Source of the DNA: Hyphomicrobium sp.
Lineage (GTDB): Bacteria > Pseudomonadota > Alphaproteobacteria > Rhizobiales > Hyphomicrobiaceae
Direction: 5' to 3'
DNA: 64,000 nucleotides
NCBI GenBank assembly: GCA_019751875.1
Contig: JAIEMV010000012.1
Coordinates: 1 to 64,000, forward strand
The notes beneath the pieces are model-generated. The model ran no database searches and was not told the DNA's origin. It saw only the letters and a program-made list of their open reading frames with translations. Shown here piece by piece: positions 1 through 8,755 of this stretch. The number at the start of each line of letters is the position of its first letter. Position 1 is the first letter of the stretch. The position numbers and the translations under genes were made by a program.

Positions 1-2
1 CG

Positions 3-419
3 GGCAAGGCGGCGACCCGACCGGACACCTATCGTTCTTTCGGGCTGCGGTTTGACATGAAGAAGCGCACCGAGACGGCAGCGCGCTTCCGTAGCCGGAT
101 TTCCGCGAGCCAGGCCAAGGACGGCACTGAAGCCGATGGCGAAGCCAGTTGCTGGCTTCTAGGGCCAAAAGCTATCCAGGCAGGATCGCTGCATTGCGAC
201 CTGTGGCGCGGCAGGGCGATCGAACTGGCGGGGCACGACGCTATCGCGGTCTATCCCGTCGGCGGATGGTGGAAGTCGCACGTCGGCCAAAAGCGGGTGG
301 CTGATAAAGCGCGGTACGCTCTGGTCATTTCAATCTCCGCGCCCGGTCAAGATGTTGATCTCTACAGTGAGATCAGTACGCTTGTTGAGAACAAGGAGAT
401 CGAGGTACTACTCGGCTAG
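3..419 (+). CDS. C-terminal part of a probable S8 (subtilisin-like) protease
   Basis: The frame is open from the first bases of the window, so the gene begins upstream and only the last 138 or so codons are seen. The first internal ATG is at 57. The visible part has no catalytic motif. It resembles, from memory, the tail of large S8 peptidases found in defence neighbourhoods: a segment of the form DLWRGRAIELAGHDAIAVYP, then GGWWKSH, an RYALVISI strand and a DLYSEI ending. It lies 33 nt ahead of the OLD-family nuclease gene on the same strand and is probably co-transcribed with it. The assignment rests on recollection of the family's ending and is only moderately secure. An unrelated defence protein cannot be excluded without the upstream sequence. 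Confidence 0.5.
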   Translation, partial: GKAATRPDTYRSFGLRFDMKKRTETAARFRSRISASQAKDGTEADGEASCWLLGPKAIQAGSLHCDLWRGRAIELAGHDAIAVYPVGGWWKSHVGQKRVADKARYALVISISAPGQDVDLYSEISTLVENKEIEVLLG

Positions 420-452
420 CGCGTGAATTCAGAATAGCAACGGGGGATTGCC

Positions 453-2237
453 GTGCGGATTTCGCGCGTAAAGATAAGCAACTTCGCGAACTTCTCGGAG
501 ATCGACCTCGAGACCGGCGAGAACATCGTTATCGTCGGTGAGAACAAAGTCGGCAAGAGCAATTTCATCCGCGCACTGCAACTGATTCTCGACCCGGGCT
601 TGTCGGAGCGTGACCGGCAGCTCGGCCTGGAGCACTTCTGGGATGGGTTAGGCGAGGACAAGCTCGGGGAAACGGTTGAGATCGCCGTCGAGCTGACCGA
701 CTTCACCGATGATCCGCGGTTGATGGCGCATCTGAATGACTGCGTGGTCGATCCCGGGCCGCCGATGGTCGCGCGGCTTACGTACCGCTTTCAGCCGAAG
801 GCCACTCTCGCACGAGATCCGGAGAGCCTAGCCGACTATGAGTACATCATCTTTGGCGGTGATGACCCCGAGATGTCGATCGGGCCGTCGCTCCGGCGGA
901 TGCTGCCGCTCGACGTGCAGGTTGCGCTGCGCGATGCCGAGAAGGATCTGGCGAGCTGGCGCAACTCGCCGCTAAGACCATTGATCGAGGAGCTTTCGAC
1001 CTCCCTGGACGCGGATGCTCGCGCGGAAATTCAGGATCAGGTGAACGAGGCGCAAGCCGAGTTGGAGGGCCATGCCGAAGTGGTCGCCACGGCAGAGCGG
1101 ATCAGCGAGCGGCTGATCGCCATCGCGGGCGAGCAACATGCGGTTCCGCTGACCCTCGGTCTTTCGCCGACGCGGGTCGACGCCTTGCTGCGCAGCCTGC
1201 GCCTCCTGATCGACAATGGCGCGCGTGGGATTGCCGACGCCAGTCTCGGCACAGCCAATCTGATCTTCATGGCGCTGAAGAGTCTCGAACTCGATCGGCT
1301 CGTAACGGACGGTGAACGTGACCACACTTTCTTCGTCGTCGAAGAGCCGGAGGCGCACCTGCATCCACACGTCCAGCGTCTTGTCTATCGTTACTTCCTT
1401 GGCACGGGTGCAGACGAGGAGGAGGATGCGCCGCCACTGACGACGATCCTCACGACGCATTCGCCCCACATCGCCAGCGTCGCGCCGATCCGCTCGATCG
1501 TCCTGCTCCGCCATGACGCGGCGACGAACGCGACGATCGCCGTCTCGACAGCCACGGCGCCATTCACCGAGCGCGACGAGGCGGACCTTCAGCGCTACAT
1601 CGATGTGAGCCGCGGCGAGATCTTCTTCGCCCGCGGTGTCGTCCTGGTCGAGGGCGACGCGGAGCGCTTCTTGGTGCCGGCCTTTGCCGAGGCGCTGGGC
1701 ATACCGCTCGACATGCTCGGCATCACGGTCTGTTCGGTCAGCGGCACGAATTTCACGCCTTACGTGAAGCTGCTGGGCCAGCACGGCCTGAACATCCCGC
1801 ACGTGATCCTGACGGACCGCGACCCCAATGGCGCCAGCCATCCGCGCGTTCGGCGTCGTCTGATCAATGTGCTGCAATTGCGCGAAGAAGGCGTCAGCTA
1901 CAGGCGGCTCGATGCGGACGCCGTGATCACCCGCGCCGAGCCGTTCGGCTACTTCGTCAACAGCAACACGCTGGAACCCGAGCTGTTTACGGGCGGCCTT
2001 GCCGACGCCATGCAGGAGGTGATCGAAGAAGAACTGAGCATCGGCGAGGACACCCGCGACGAGCTGCAAGGGTGGGTGGATGACCCCGACACGCTCGACG
2101 AGGATGCGCTGATCGCGCTCATCGAACGGATTGGTAAAGGACGTTTTGCCCAGGCGCTCGCGCGCCACGTCGACGCGGATACCTGTCCAGACTACATCCG
2201 GCAGGCGCTCGAGCACATCCGCGATGCCGTTGCGTAG
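453..2237 (+). CDS. OLD-family ATP-dependent nuclease (GajA-like, ABC ATPase + TOPRIM)
   Basis: This 594-residue protein has an N-terminal ABC/SMC-type ATPase and a C-terminal TOPRIM nuclease. Walker A is GENKVGKS at residues 29–36. A degenerate signature (ASLGTANL) precedes a Walker B and D-loop of the form FFVVEEPEAHLHP near residue 290. The TOPRIM domain has the acidic motif LVEGDAE (Glu400) and a DRD motif (Asp455, Asp457), with SVSGTNF between them. The length is close to GajA of Gabija (about 580 residues). The start is a GTG at 453, supported by a GGGGGA ribosome site 6 nt upstream. The helicase gene overlaps its 3' end, as in Gabija and class 2 OLD loci, where the OLD protein nicks DNA. 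Other OLD defence systems such as PARIS lack this helicase partner. Confidence 0.88.
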   Translation: MRISRVKISNFANFSEIDLETGENIVIVGENKVGKSNFIRALQLILDPGLSERDRQLGLEHFWDGLGEDKLGETVEIAVELTDFTDDPRLMAHLNDCVVDPGPPMVARLTYRFQPKATLARDPESLADYEYIIFGGDDPEMSIGPSLRRMLPLDVQVALRDAEKDLASWRNSPLRPLIEELSTSLDADARAEIQDQVNEAQAELEGHAEVVATAERISERLIAIAGEQHAVPLTLGLSPTRVDALLRSLRLLIDNGARGIADASLGTANLIFMALKSLELDRLVTDGERDHTFFVVEEPEAHLHPHVQRLVYRYFLGTGADEEEDAPPLTTILTTHSPHIASVAPIRSIVLLRHDAATNATIAVSTATAPFTERDEADLQRYIDVSRGEIFFARGVVLVEGDAERFLVPAFAEALGIPLDMLGITVCSVSGTNFTPYVKLLGQHGLNIPHVILTDRDPNGASHPRVRRRLINVLQLREEGVSYRRLDADAVITRAEPFGYFVNSNTLEPELFTGGLADAMQEVIEEELSIGEDTRDELQGWVDDPDTLDEDALIALIERIGKGRFAQALARHVDADTCPDYIRQALEHIRDAVA

Positions 2238-4041
2238 CGTCAGCGCTGCCTATCTCGCCCAGGCGGGAGATCTTGCTGGCAACCCGGGTCAGCAGGCGGC
2301 CTATGACTCGACGGGCCACTGTGTCGTGCTGGCAGGTCCGGGCAGCGGCAAAACCAAGACACTGGTGCTGAAGCTCGCGAGGATCATGGCCGAGGACGTG
2401 CGCGCGCCGCGTGGTGCGGCTTGCATCACCTATAGTCAGGAATGCGCCCGCGAGCTGACGCGCCGCCTCGAGCGATTGGGCCTCCGCGAGGCATCCAATC
2501 TCTTCATCGGCACCGTTCACGGCTTCTGCTTGCGGCATCTCCTCATGCCGTATGGCCGGCTTGCCGACTTGCCGGTGCCTTTCCCGCTGGCGGTCGCCAC
2601 GACTCGGCAGAGCGATCAGGCCATGAAGCGAGTGGGGGACAGGCTGTTCGGTGTCGGTCATCCAAACAAGACCATGGATCTTGGAAGGCACCGGCGATCG
2701 GTTCTCGACCGAAACTCCATTGCTTGGACCAGCGAGGAGGAGCTCGCCGCATGGGCGGAAGGATACGAGGCTGAGCTGCGGCGGATGGGCCTTATCGACT
2801 TTGATGACCTTGTCGTCTTCGGACAACGGCTCGTCTCAGAGCACGATTGGGTGCTCCCGCTGCTGCAGGCGAAATTCCCCGTCCTCGCCGTCGACGAGTA
2901 TCAGGACCTCGGCGTGGCTCTGCACCGCATCGTCAAGCGCGTGGCCTTCGACGGCGGCGTTCGGCTCTTTGCGGTGGGAGATCCCGACCAGTCGATCTAC
3001 GGCTTCACCGGCGCCGATGGAGCGCTTCTGCAGGAGCTTGCCGAGCGGGACGACGTCGAGCGGGTGCAACTGCAACTCAACTATCGTTCGGCGTCCCGGA
3101 TCGTCAGCGCCTCCGAGATGGCGCTAGGCGAAGCGCGCGGCTATCAGTCCAACGACCCGGACCGGCAGGCCATTATCGAGTTCACGCAGTGCGCTGACGG
3201 TCTCGAAGGGCAGGCCGCGCACGCAATCGAAGAGATCATTCCCGCGGCGCTCGCAGGGAAACCAGGGCGAGCGCTCGGCGATATCGCCATCCTCTATCGC
3301 GACTACCGGGCCGGCGACGTGGTGGCGGAAGCGGTGGCCGCCGCGGGCCTCGACTTTGTCCGTGTCGACACCGCCGCGCCTTATCGGAAGGTCGCGCTCA
3401 CGAGCTGGATCGAAGATTGCGCCGCATGGTGCGCGAGCGGCTGGCGCGAGGCCCGGCCGCAGTTGCGCGGGCTGCTGGATCGTTGGTTGGGATTTCACCG
3501 CGCACGGATCCCCGAGGCCCAGGCGCGCGATGAAGCCCAGCGTCTGACGCAGCTTCTCTGGTCGCTTCGCGTGGAGGCGGGCCTCGCTCGGGATTTCGTG
3601 GCGGCGCTTCGGGCCGGGATGCTTGACGCACTGATGGCTGGCGAGCCCAGCCTTGCCGACCAGCGCGAGCAGGTGGATCGGATGACCGCAGCCCTCGCTG
3701 GCGGAGGCGCGCTTGCCGATCTCGATTTGGCCAGTCTCGGCGGGCGAGATGGCTCGCCATTGCACCTCAATCTCCTGACGCTTCACTCCGCAAAGGGGTG
3801 CGAATATGACGTCGTCATTATGGTCGGTCTCGACCTCGGAGGATTGCCATGGCGCAATGAACTGCCCGCTGCTCGCCGCGAGAGCCGCCGGCTCTTCTAC
3901 GTCGGTCTCACGCGCGCTCGAGATGAGATCCACATGCTTTATTCAGGCTACATCGATACCGCCCGCGGGAGGATGCATTGGGGGCGCTCTCCGTTCCTCA
4001 ACGAGCTCGAAGCGCGCATGGAGGAGGCGGAAGACGAGTAA
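2224..4041 (+). CDS. UvrD/Rep-family superfamily 1 helicase (GajB-like)
   Basis: The protein carries the SF1A helicase motifs in order: GPGSGKT (Walker A, residues 38–44), DEYQD (motif II, about 224–228), GDPDQSIYGFTGA (III), LNYRSAS (IV), LHSAKGCEYDVVIMVGL (V) and FYVGLTRARDEI (VI). At 605 residues it is longer than the Bacillus GajB helicase (about 490). The ATG at 2224 was chosen because it overlaps the OLD gene by 14 nt, which suggests translational coupling, and places Walker A at the normal distance from the N-terminus. The frame extends further upstream but only as a shadow of the OLD gene. Together with the OLD nuclease it forms a Gabija-like pair. A role in ordinary repair is less likely in this context. 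Confidence 0.85.
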   Translation: MPLRSVSAAYLAQAGDLAGNPGQQAAYDSTGHCVVLAGPGSGKTKTLVLKLARIMAEDVRAPRGAACITYSQECARELTRRLERLGLREASNLFIGTVHGFCLRHLLMPYGRLADLPVPFPLAVATTRQSDQAMKRVGDRLFGVGHPNKTMDLGRHRRSVLDRNSIAWTSEEELAAWAEGYEAELRRMGLIDFDDLVVFGQRLVSEHDWVLPLLQAKFPVLAVDEYQDLGVALHRIVKRVAFDGGVRLFAVGDPDQSIYGFTGADGALLQELAERDDVERVQLQLNYRSASRIVSASEMALGEARGYQSNDPDRQAIIEFTQCADGLEGQAAHAIEEIIPAALAGKPGRALGDIAILYRDYRAGDVVAEAVAAAGLDFVRVDTAAPYRKVALTSWIEDCAAWCASGWREARPQLRGLLDRWLGFHRARIPEAQARDEAQRLTQLLWSLRVEAGLARDFVAALRAGMLDALMAGEPSLADQREQVDRMTAALAGGGALADLDLASLGGRDGSPLHLNLLTLHSAKGCEYDVVIMVGLDLGGLPWRNELPAARRESRRLFYVGLTRARDEIHMLYSGYIDTARGRMHWGRSPFLNELEARMEEAEDE

Positions 4042-4044
4042 CCT

Positions 4045-4956
4045 ATGATGTCATTCCGTGAAGCCCAGGCGATCGAGGACCTGGCAGACCTCCTCTACGA
4101 TTTCCTTCCCGGGAGCGGAAACAACAGGACCGCATTTCCGCTTGCCGCCGCACAGGCTGGCGTCGGCGACCTATGGGTCCCGGGCAGCAAGCGACCTGCC
4201 ATTGTGCAACTCCTGACCGCGACGCTGGAACAGCGCAGGTCGTCCTTTACGAAACTGATCGTGGCGATCGTTCGCCAAGCGATGACCTACCGCAGGGGAA
4301 AGGGGAATCCTCTCAGCCGTGAAGAGATTGATCGGCTAAACAGCCTTCTTCCCGGCGTGCAGTTTAAGATTCCTGAGCTGCTCGATCCGAGCTTCCTGAA
4401 CAGCTTCGGCGCGCCGAAGGTGGCAGAGCCAGCGCCGCAGGCGTCGGCGGCGATGGGCGCCGAGAAGGCGCAAGAGCTCGCGGCGCTCCTCATTGAAATC
4501 ACCAAGCTCGATCCCCAGACGCGTGGCCTGCGTTTCGAGGGCTTTCTCAATGAGCTGTTCGCCGGATTCGGGTTGGCGCCGCGGGGCTCTTTTCGACTTG
4601 TCGGCGAGCAGATCGACGGGAGCTTTAAGCTGCACGGTCAGACCTGCCTGGTTGAAGCAAAATGGCATGGGCCCCAAATCGGCTTTGCTGACCTGATGAC
4701 CTTTTCGGGCAAGGTCAGTGGGAAGGCGTCCTGGTCGCGCGGCCTATTCGTTAGCAATTCCGGCTTTACGGCCGAGGGGCTGGAGGCGTTCTCGCGTGGA
4801 CGCCAGACTAATCTCATATGCGCTGACGGGCTCGACCTCTACGAGGTGCTTTCGCACAAGGTCTCACTCATCACGGTTTTGGAAGCCAAGGAGCGCCGTG
4901 CGGCCGAGACGAACCGCGCGTTCGTCGCCGTGCGGGACCTAAATCTTTCAGGGTGA
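4045..4956 (+). CDS. Mrr-like PD-(D/E)XK restriction endonuclease with helical N-terminal domain
   Basis: The C-terminal half (about residues 150–290) reads as a restriction-endonuclease fold of the Mrr_cat type. Glu165 lies in [10 protein letters not shown], Asp191 in GEQIDGSF, and Glu204-x-Lys206 in LVEAKW, followed by [10 protein letters not shown]. The first 130 residues form a separate, mostly helical domain containing [24 protein letters not shown] and [16 protein letters not shown]. It looks like an adaptor or sensor rather than a nuclease part, and I could not name it with certainty. The gene begins 3 nt after the helicase stop behind a GAGGAGG site, so it is part of the operon. Canonical Gabija has no such third nuclease, so this may be an accessory effector or an independent type IV restriction factor. 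Confidence 0.75.
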   Translation: MMSFREAQAIEDLADLLYDFLPGSGNNRTAFPLAAAQAGVGDLWVPGSKRPAIVQLLTATLEQRRSSFTKLIVAIVRQAMTYRRGKGNPLSREEIDRLNSLLPGVQFKIPELLDPSFLNSFGAPKVAEPAPQASAAMGAEKAQELAALLIEITKLDPQTRGLRFEGFLNELFAGFGLAPRGSFRLVGEQIDGSFKLHGQTCLVEAKWHGPQIGFADLMTFSGKVSGKASWSRGLFVSNSGFTAEGLEAFSRGRQTNLICADGLDLYEVLSHKVSLITVLEAKERRAAETNRAFVAVRDLNLSG

Positions 4957-5339
4957 TTGGGCCGCGATGACGGTATAGGCAAGAACGAGCGGCCGCTCGC
5001 ACATCGTAGTGTAGGGTACAGGCGGCGGGACCGGTCTGACGGCTGTTCGGCGACGCTTCTAAGCCGTGTCCGGCGATAGATGGCGGAAGGCGCGTTTTGC
5101 GAAAACCGTCGGAAAAGCCAATGATTTCAAAAGCGCGAGTTTTTGACGGGTTGGCTGACGGTATAGCGAGCCGCGAAGAATATTTTGACAAGTGATTTCA
5201 AATGGTTATCCTGCTAGGAAATAATCGAGTGGGAGTAACGGGCGGCGCGCCTCCTGAGCACTGGCCGAATTTTTCGAAATTGAGGGCGATCTCAAGTCCG
5301 CTTCGGTCGTTCCACACCCGAAACTCAAGGAGACAGGCC
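4957..5339. other. Intergenic region at the right edge of the defence operon
   Basis: No convincing coding region was found in these 383 bases. The 10-mer TGATTTCAAA occurs twice, near 5120 and 5192. A U-rich terminator directly after 4956 is not evident. The stretch may hold the right junction of the accessory cluster, but no tRNA-derived or integrase-type repeat was recognised. The last bases carry the ribosome site (AAGGAG) of the next gene. Confidence 0.5.
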
Positions 5340-5723
5340 ATGCGTGTGATGGTGCTGGTGAAGGCGACCGAGGATAGCGAGAAGGGCTTTTCGCCGACGG
5401 CCGAGACGATGGCGATGATGGAGGCCATGGGCAAGTTCAATGACGAACTCAGCGCAGCCGGCGTCCTCATCGCGGGTGATGGCCTTAAACCCTCGTCGCA
5501 GGGCAAGCGCGTCGCCTTTGACGGATCACGGCGTAAGGTCGTCGACGGTCCCTTCGCCAATCCGAACGAACTGGTTGCTGGCTTCTGGCTCTGGGACGTC
5601 AAAGATCTGGATGAGGCCGTCGCGTGGGTGAAGCGCTGCCCCAATCCGATGCCGGGACCGAGCGAAATTGAAATCCGGCCGCTCTACGAATTGGTAGATC
5701 TCGGACTCGCAGAGAAGACCTGA
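5340..5723 (+). CDS. YCII/DGPF-domain protein
   Basis: This is a small (127-residue) protein of the YCII-related, DGPF-containing family. It opens with MRVMVLVKA, carries VVDGPFAN in the middle and closes with EIEIRPLYEL, all typical of the family. The fold is a dimeric ferredoxin-like alpha+beta barrel whose biochemical role is generally unknown. In some bacteria such genes sit beside ECF sigma factors, but none is present here. The ATG at 5340 follows an AAGGAG site 7 nt away. The longer frame back to 5202 has no such signal. It stands alone and converges on the L,D-transpeptidase gene. Confidence 0.85.
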   Translation: MRVMVLVKATEDSEKGFSPTAETMAMMEAMGKFNDELSAAGVLIAGDGLKPSSQGKRVAFDGSRRKVVDGPFANPNELVAGFWLWDVKDLDEAVAWVKRCPNPMPGPSEIEIRPLYELVDLGLAEKT

Positions 5724-5737
5724 GGTCACGCAGACCC

Positions 5738-6313
5738 TTACGTCGTGAACCGCTTCCATGTCACGGTCACGCGCGTGCCCACGGGAACACGCGGATAGAG
5801 ATCCAGCACGTCCTCGTTATACATGCGGATGCAGCCTTTCGAGACCGCCGTGCCGATGGTCCACGGGGCGTCGGTCCCATGGATGCGATAGGTCGAGGCC
5901 CCGAGATAGAGGGCGCGCACGCCGAGCGGGTTCTGAGGATGTCCCCCCGGAACGTAGTGGGGCAACTTCGGATTCTCGCGGCGCATCTCCGCCGTCGGTG
6001 TCCATCCCGGATTAACGGCCTTGCGCGACACCGAGGTCACGCCCGACCAGCGGCTCTGCTCGCGAGGAACGGCGATCGGGTAGGAAAGCGCCGCGCCCTT
6101 CGCGTACACCCAGTAGAGCTTCCGATCTCCGAACGACACGATGACCTGCCGTGGCGCGACACTGGCGGGGAATGAGATGTCCTCCCGGTACCCACCCCCC
6201 CACAGGAATGACAGGAAGTCCTGAGCCGATGCCGGCGCAGGGCGGATGCTCAGCGCGACGAGACCCGCAAATAGGCAGGCGACAAGAGTCCGGAAAGTCG
6301 GGGCGTGTGGCAT
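5738..6313 (-). CDS. Secreted L,D-transpeptidase (YkuD domain)
   Basis: A YkuD-type L,D-transpeptidase that would make 3-3 crosslinks in peptidoglycan or attach proteins to it. The catalytic motif is complete: His145 in HGTDAP and Cys161 in SKGCIRM. The first 30 or so residues are a signal peptide ending near ASAQ, so it acts in the periplasm. Upstream of the catalytic core lies a short VIVSFGDRKLYWVY strand set typical of YkuD. The ATG at 6313 is preferred because a GAGG site lies 9 nt upstream; an in-frame ATG at 6322 and a longer frame to 6379 are alternatives. A second, much larger L,D-transpeptidase occurs at 36362. Confidence 0.88.
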   Translation of the reverse strand: MPHAPTFRTLVACLFAGLVALSIRPAPASAQDFLSFLWGGGYREDISFPASVAPRQVIVSFGDRKLYWVYAKGAALSYPIAVPREQSRWSGVTSVSRKAVNPGWTPTAEMRRENPKLPHYVPGGHPQNPLGVRALYLGASTYRIHGTDAPWTIGTAVSKGCIRMYNEDVLDLYPRVPVGTRVTVTWKRFTT

Positions 6314-6556
6314 GGACGGCATCCTCGCGTCGATAAATGGCTTGGCTTTGTGAACACGAGCAGGCGACCGCGAAGCCACGGTGCGCCAAGCAGACAGTTC
6401 AAAATTGGTCGATTAAGTCTGCGATGAGTTGTGGCCTGCGACAAGCCGCACACGCCCTTATGTGGTCATCCCAACGACGATCGAAACGGCACTGTGGCCA
6501 CGATGCCGCCAGCACACGTCGTGCGGGGGGCTCGAGTCAGTGCATCAAATGAAAAA

Positions 6557-6632
6557 TGGTGCCCAGGGCCGGAATTGAACCAGCGACACTGCGATTTTCA
6601 GTCGCATGCTCTACCAACTGAGCTACCTGGGC
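6557..6632 (-). tRNA. tRNA-Phe (GAA)
   Basis: Read on the minus strand, the gene begins GCCCAGG, has the D-loop TAGCTCAGTTGGTAGAGCA, the anticodon loop CTGAAAA (anticodon GAA) and a T-arm containing GGTTCAATTCC. It ends CCTGGGC plus an encoded ACCA. The acceptor stem pairs GCCCAGG with CCTGGGC. It lies next to yacG and maf, as in many Hyphomicrobiales genomes. Confidence 0.97.
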
Positions 6633-6746
6633 ATTTTCGCCCGGCCGGGACGCGACCGCACGCGAAAGTCGGCGTCTTATAGGTGCCGCTTCGGCCCCTG
6701 TCCAGCGGCCATTGCGAGTTGGCGGCTTATCCAAGAGCAGCGTGCC

Positions 6747-6974
6747 TCAGTCGTCGTCGGCGTCCGCTCTCCGCCGGTCTCCAGAACCTTGTTCTCGGAG
6801 CGCCACGCCAGTGTCATCGGCCACGTCCAAGGCAGCGCCCGGGATGACGAATGTCCCGCCGAGCCAACGGGCCAAGTCGACGTCGGCGCAGCGCTTCGAA
6901 CAGAACGGACGATGCTGCGGCACCGTCGGTTTGCGGCAGGTCGGGCAGCGGCCTCCGGCCGTCTGATCATTCAT
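6747..6974 (-). CDS. yacG: DNA gyrase inhibitor YacG family zinc protein
   Basis: A short zinc-binding protein of the YacG family, which in E. coli binds GyrB and inhibits gyrase. The four zinc ligands are visible as CPTC near the N-terminus and FCSKRC about 20 residues later. The family's D(L/V)xRWLGGxFVIPG segment follows. The acidic, low-complexity tail (RRRADADDD) is ordinary for alphaproteobacterial members. The ATG at 6974 (MNDQTAGG) is the simplest start; in-frame ATGs at 6980 and 6995 are possible. It sits 48 nt downstream of maf on the same strand and precedes tRNA-Phe. Confidence 0.9.
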   Translation of the reverse strand: MNDQTAGGRCPTCRKPTVPQHRPFCSKRCADVDLARWLGGTFVIPGAALDVADDTGVALREQGSGDRRRADADDD

Positions 6975-7022
6975 GCGCATGGTCCATTGGCACACAGTCC
7001 AGCTGGCAGCGTCGGCATCGGA

Positions 7023-7769
7023 TCAATCCCGGTCCGCCTCCGCCGCGCGGATCCAGTTGAAATGGATGGGGAAGCCTTCCGAAACAAGCATCGCCACGAC
7101 TTCCGTCAGCGGCAGCCCCACGACGTTCGTGTACGATCCCTTGATCTTTTGAACGAACGACCCCGCGAGCCCCTGGATCGCATAGCCGCCGGCTTTGTCG
7201 CGCCATTCGCGAGTGGCGATGTACGCCTCGATCTCGGATTTTGTCAGATATTTGAATCGAACCTTCGTATCGACAATTTTCGTACGGACCCTGTCCTGAG
7301 GCGTGATCAGGCACACAGCGGTCAGTACCCGGTGTGAGCGCCCCGACAACCGGTTGAGAAACTCCACCGCTTCTTCCACCTGCTGCGGCTTGCCGAAGAC
7401 CTTCAGATTGTTCGACACGATCGTATCGGCGGCCAGAACGTAGGCATCCGCGATGTCGCGATCGTTCGCGATCTGATCGCGGGCGGCTTCCGCCTTGGCC
7501 CGCGCGAGCCGGGCCACGAGCGCGCGGGGCATCTCTCCTTTCTTGGGGGTCTCGTCCAGCGAAGCCGGCCGCAAAGCGTCAGGCTTGATGCCGGCTTGGT
7601 CGAGCAGCATGAGCCGCCGCGGACTGGCGCTGGCGAGTACCAGCTTCGGCCTGGGTTGAATACCGGTCTCTCGGACAACCGATTTGGCGAGTTCGGTCCG
7701 AAGTGTTTCGCGACGCGGATTGTCATTACGCGAGAACGCGGAAAGAAAGGCCGATTTGGCGGTCGACAT
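7023..7769 (-). CDS. maf: Maf-like nucleotide pyrophosphatase
   Basis: A Maf/HAM1-fold nucleoside triphosphate pyrophosphatase thought to hydrolyse non-canonical or modified NTPs. The signature LVLASASPRR, the internal ADTIVSNN strand, SGRSHRVLTAVCL, and GGYAIQGLAGSFV near the C-terminus are all present. The protein is 248 residues long because about 40 residues precede LVLASASPRR; no later ATG or GTG start was seen that would remove this extension. It forms a short operon with yacG. In related genomes infA usually precedes maf, but here a divergent crp-like gene does. Confidence 0.9.
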   Translation of the reverse strand: MSTAKSAFLSAFSRNDNPRRETLRTELAKSVVRETGIQPRPKLVLASASPRRLMLLDQAGIKPDALRPASLDETPKKGEMPRALVARLARAKAEAARDQIANDRDIADAYVLAADTIVSNNLKVFGKPQQVEEAVEFLNRLSGRSHRVLTAVCLITPQDRVRTKIVDTKVRFKYLTKSEIEAYIATREWRDKAGGYAIQGLAGSFVQKIKGSYTNVVGLPLTEVVAMLVSEGFPIHFNWIRAAEADRD

Positions 7770-8025
7770 CCGGCGAGGCTCCGGTTGGTCTGCGGGGTCG
7801 AACCGACCCCACGTTGTGATCTGCGGCGGCCTCTATAGCACGGCTCGGTCGCGCCGTTCACCATGACCCCGTTCGTACTCATCAGCGAGCCGATACAACC
7901 ACTCAGGATAGAACGCGTTGGCCGCGACGGGCATCGCGCAGTCATCGTCTTTATCGAAGCAAGTTGCGCCGAGGCGACAACTCTTCGATAAGTCCTCAAG
8001 CACTAAGGCGAGTTGGGAGGAGCAA

Positions 8026-8721
8026 ATGTCCAAGGATCGGCTTGTCGACATGCTCGGCGTGACCCCGCTTTTCGGTGGCCTCAGCGCTGACGAGCGCCGC
8101 AGCGTCGCGCTCGAGATGCGGGAGGTGCAGTTTGCTCCCGGGCAGATTGTGTTCGGCCGCGGCGATCCAGGCCGCGAAATTTACCTGGTCGGCGAAGGTC
8201 GTGTGCGCCTGTCGGTGCTGACACCGGAAGGACGGGAACTCTCCTTCGCCCATGCCGAGGCCGGGCAGATCTTCGGAGAAATCGCAGTTCTCGACGGCGG
8301 CTTTCGCACCGCGGACGCGACGGCGGTTTCGAAAGTTGTCGCGCAGACACTGTCCAAATCGGCCCTGATGCGGCTCATAGAATCCCGAGCACCGCTTCGA
8401 GAGGCGGTCATTCGCTTCCTTTGCAACCGCGTGCGCGAGGCCGATCAGCAGCTCGAAGGTATCGCACTCTACCCGATCGAAGTTCGCCTTGCCCGTTTCT
8501 TTCTCGCCGCCGCGCGCCAGAAGGGCGCCGTCAAGCCCGGCTCCCGCGTCACGCTCGATCTTCCGATTTCGCAAAGCGAACTCGCTCTTTTGATCGGGGC
8601 CAGCCGCCCCAAGGTCAATGCCGCTCTCGCCCTGCTACAGGACAGCGGTGCCATAGAACGCAACGAGAAAGCTCTGATCTGCAACATTGACGAATTGGAG
8701 AACATCGCGGGCACGGCGTGA
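8026..8721 (+). CDS. Crp/Fnr-family transcription regulator
   Basis: A 231-residue Crp-type regulator. Residues about 15–125 form the cyclic-nucleotide-binding jelly roll. Its phosphate-binding cassette reads FGEIAVLDGG then RTADATA, close to the cAMP-binding consensus with the Glu and Arg retained. A winged helix-turn-helix follows (ISQSELALLIGASRPKVN). No N-terminal cysteine cluster of the FNR kind is present. The ATG at 8026 has a strong GGGAGGAG site. A class III adenylate cyclase gene begins about 35 nt downstream, so regulator and cyclase probably form one cAMP-signalling operon. Binding of cAMP is inferred. Confidence 0.9.
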   Translation: MSKDRLVDMLGVTPLFGGLSADERRSVALEMREVQFAPGQIVFGRGDPGREIYLVGEGRVRLSVLTPEGRELSFAHAEAGQIFGEIAVLDGGFRTADATAVSKVVAQTLSKSALMRLIESRAPLREAVIRFLCNRVREADQQLEGIALYPIEVRLARFFLAAARQKGAVKPGSRVTLDLPISQSELALLIGASRPKVNAALALLQDSGAIERNEKALICNIDELENIAGTA

Positions 8722-8755
8722 TGGAGCAACGCTGAGATCCGCCAAGGTGGCCGTC

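Noticed and set aside
4957-6632. tRNA-Phe as the integration site of the defence cluster
   Set aside because: No copy of the tRNA 3' end was found to the left within the window, no integrase gene is present, and two ordinary genes lie between. The left boundary is outside the window, so it remains untested.
7833-8051. Small minus-strand frame in the maf–crp gap as a missing infA
   Set aside because: The 72-codon length is a coincidence; the sequence has none of the IF-1 S1-domain residues.
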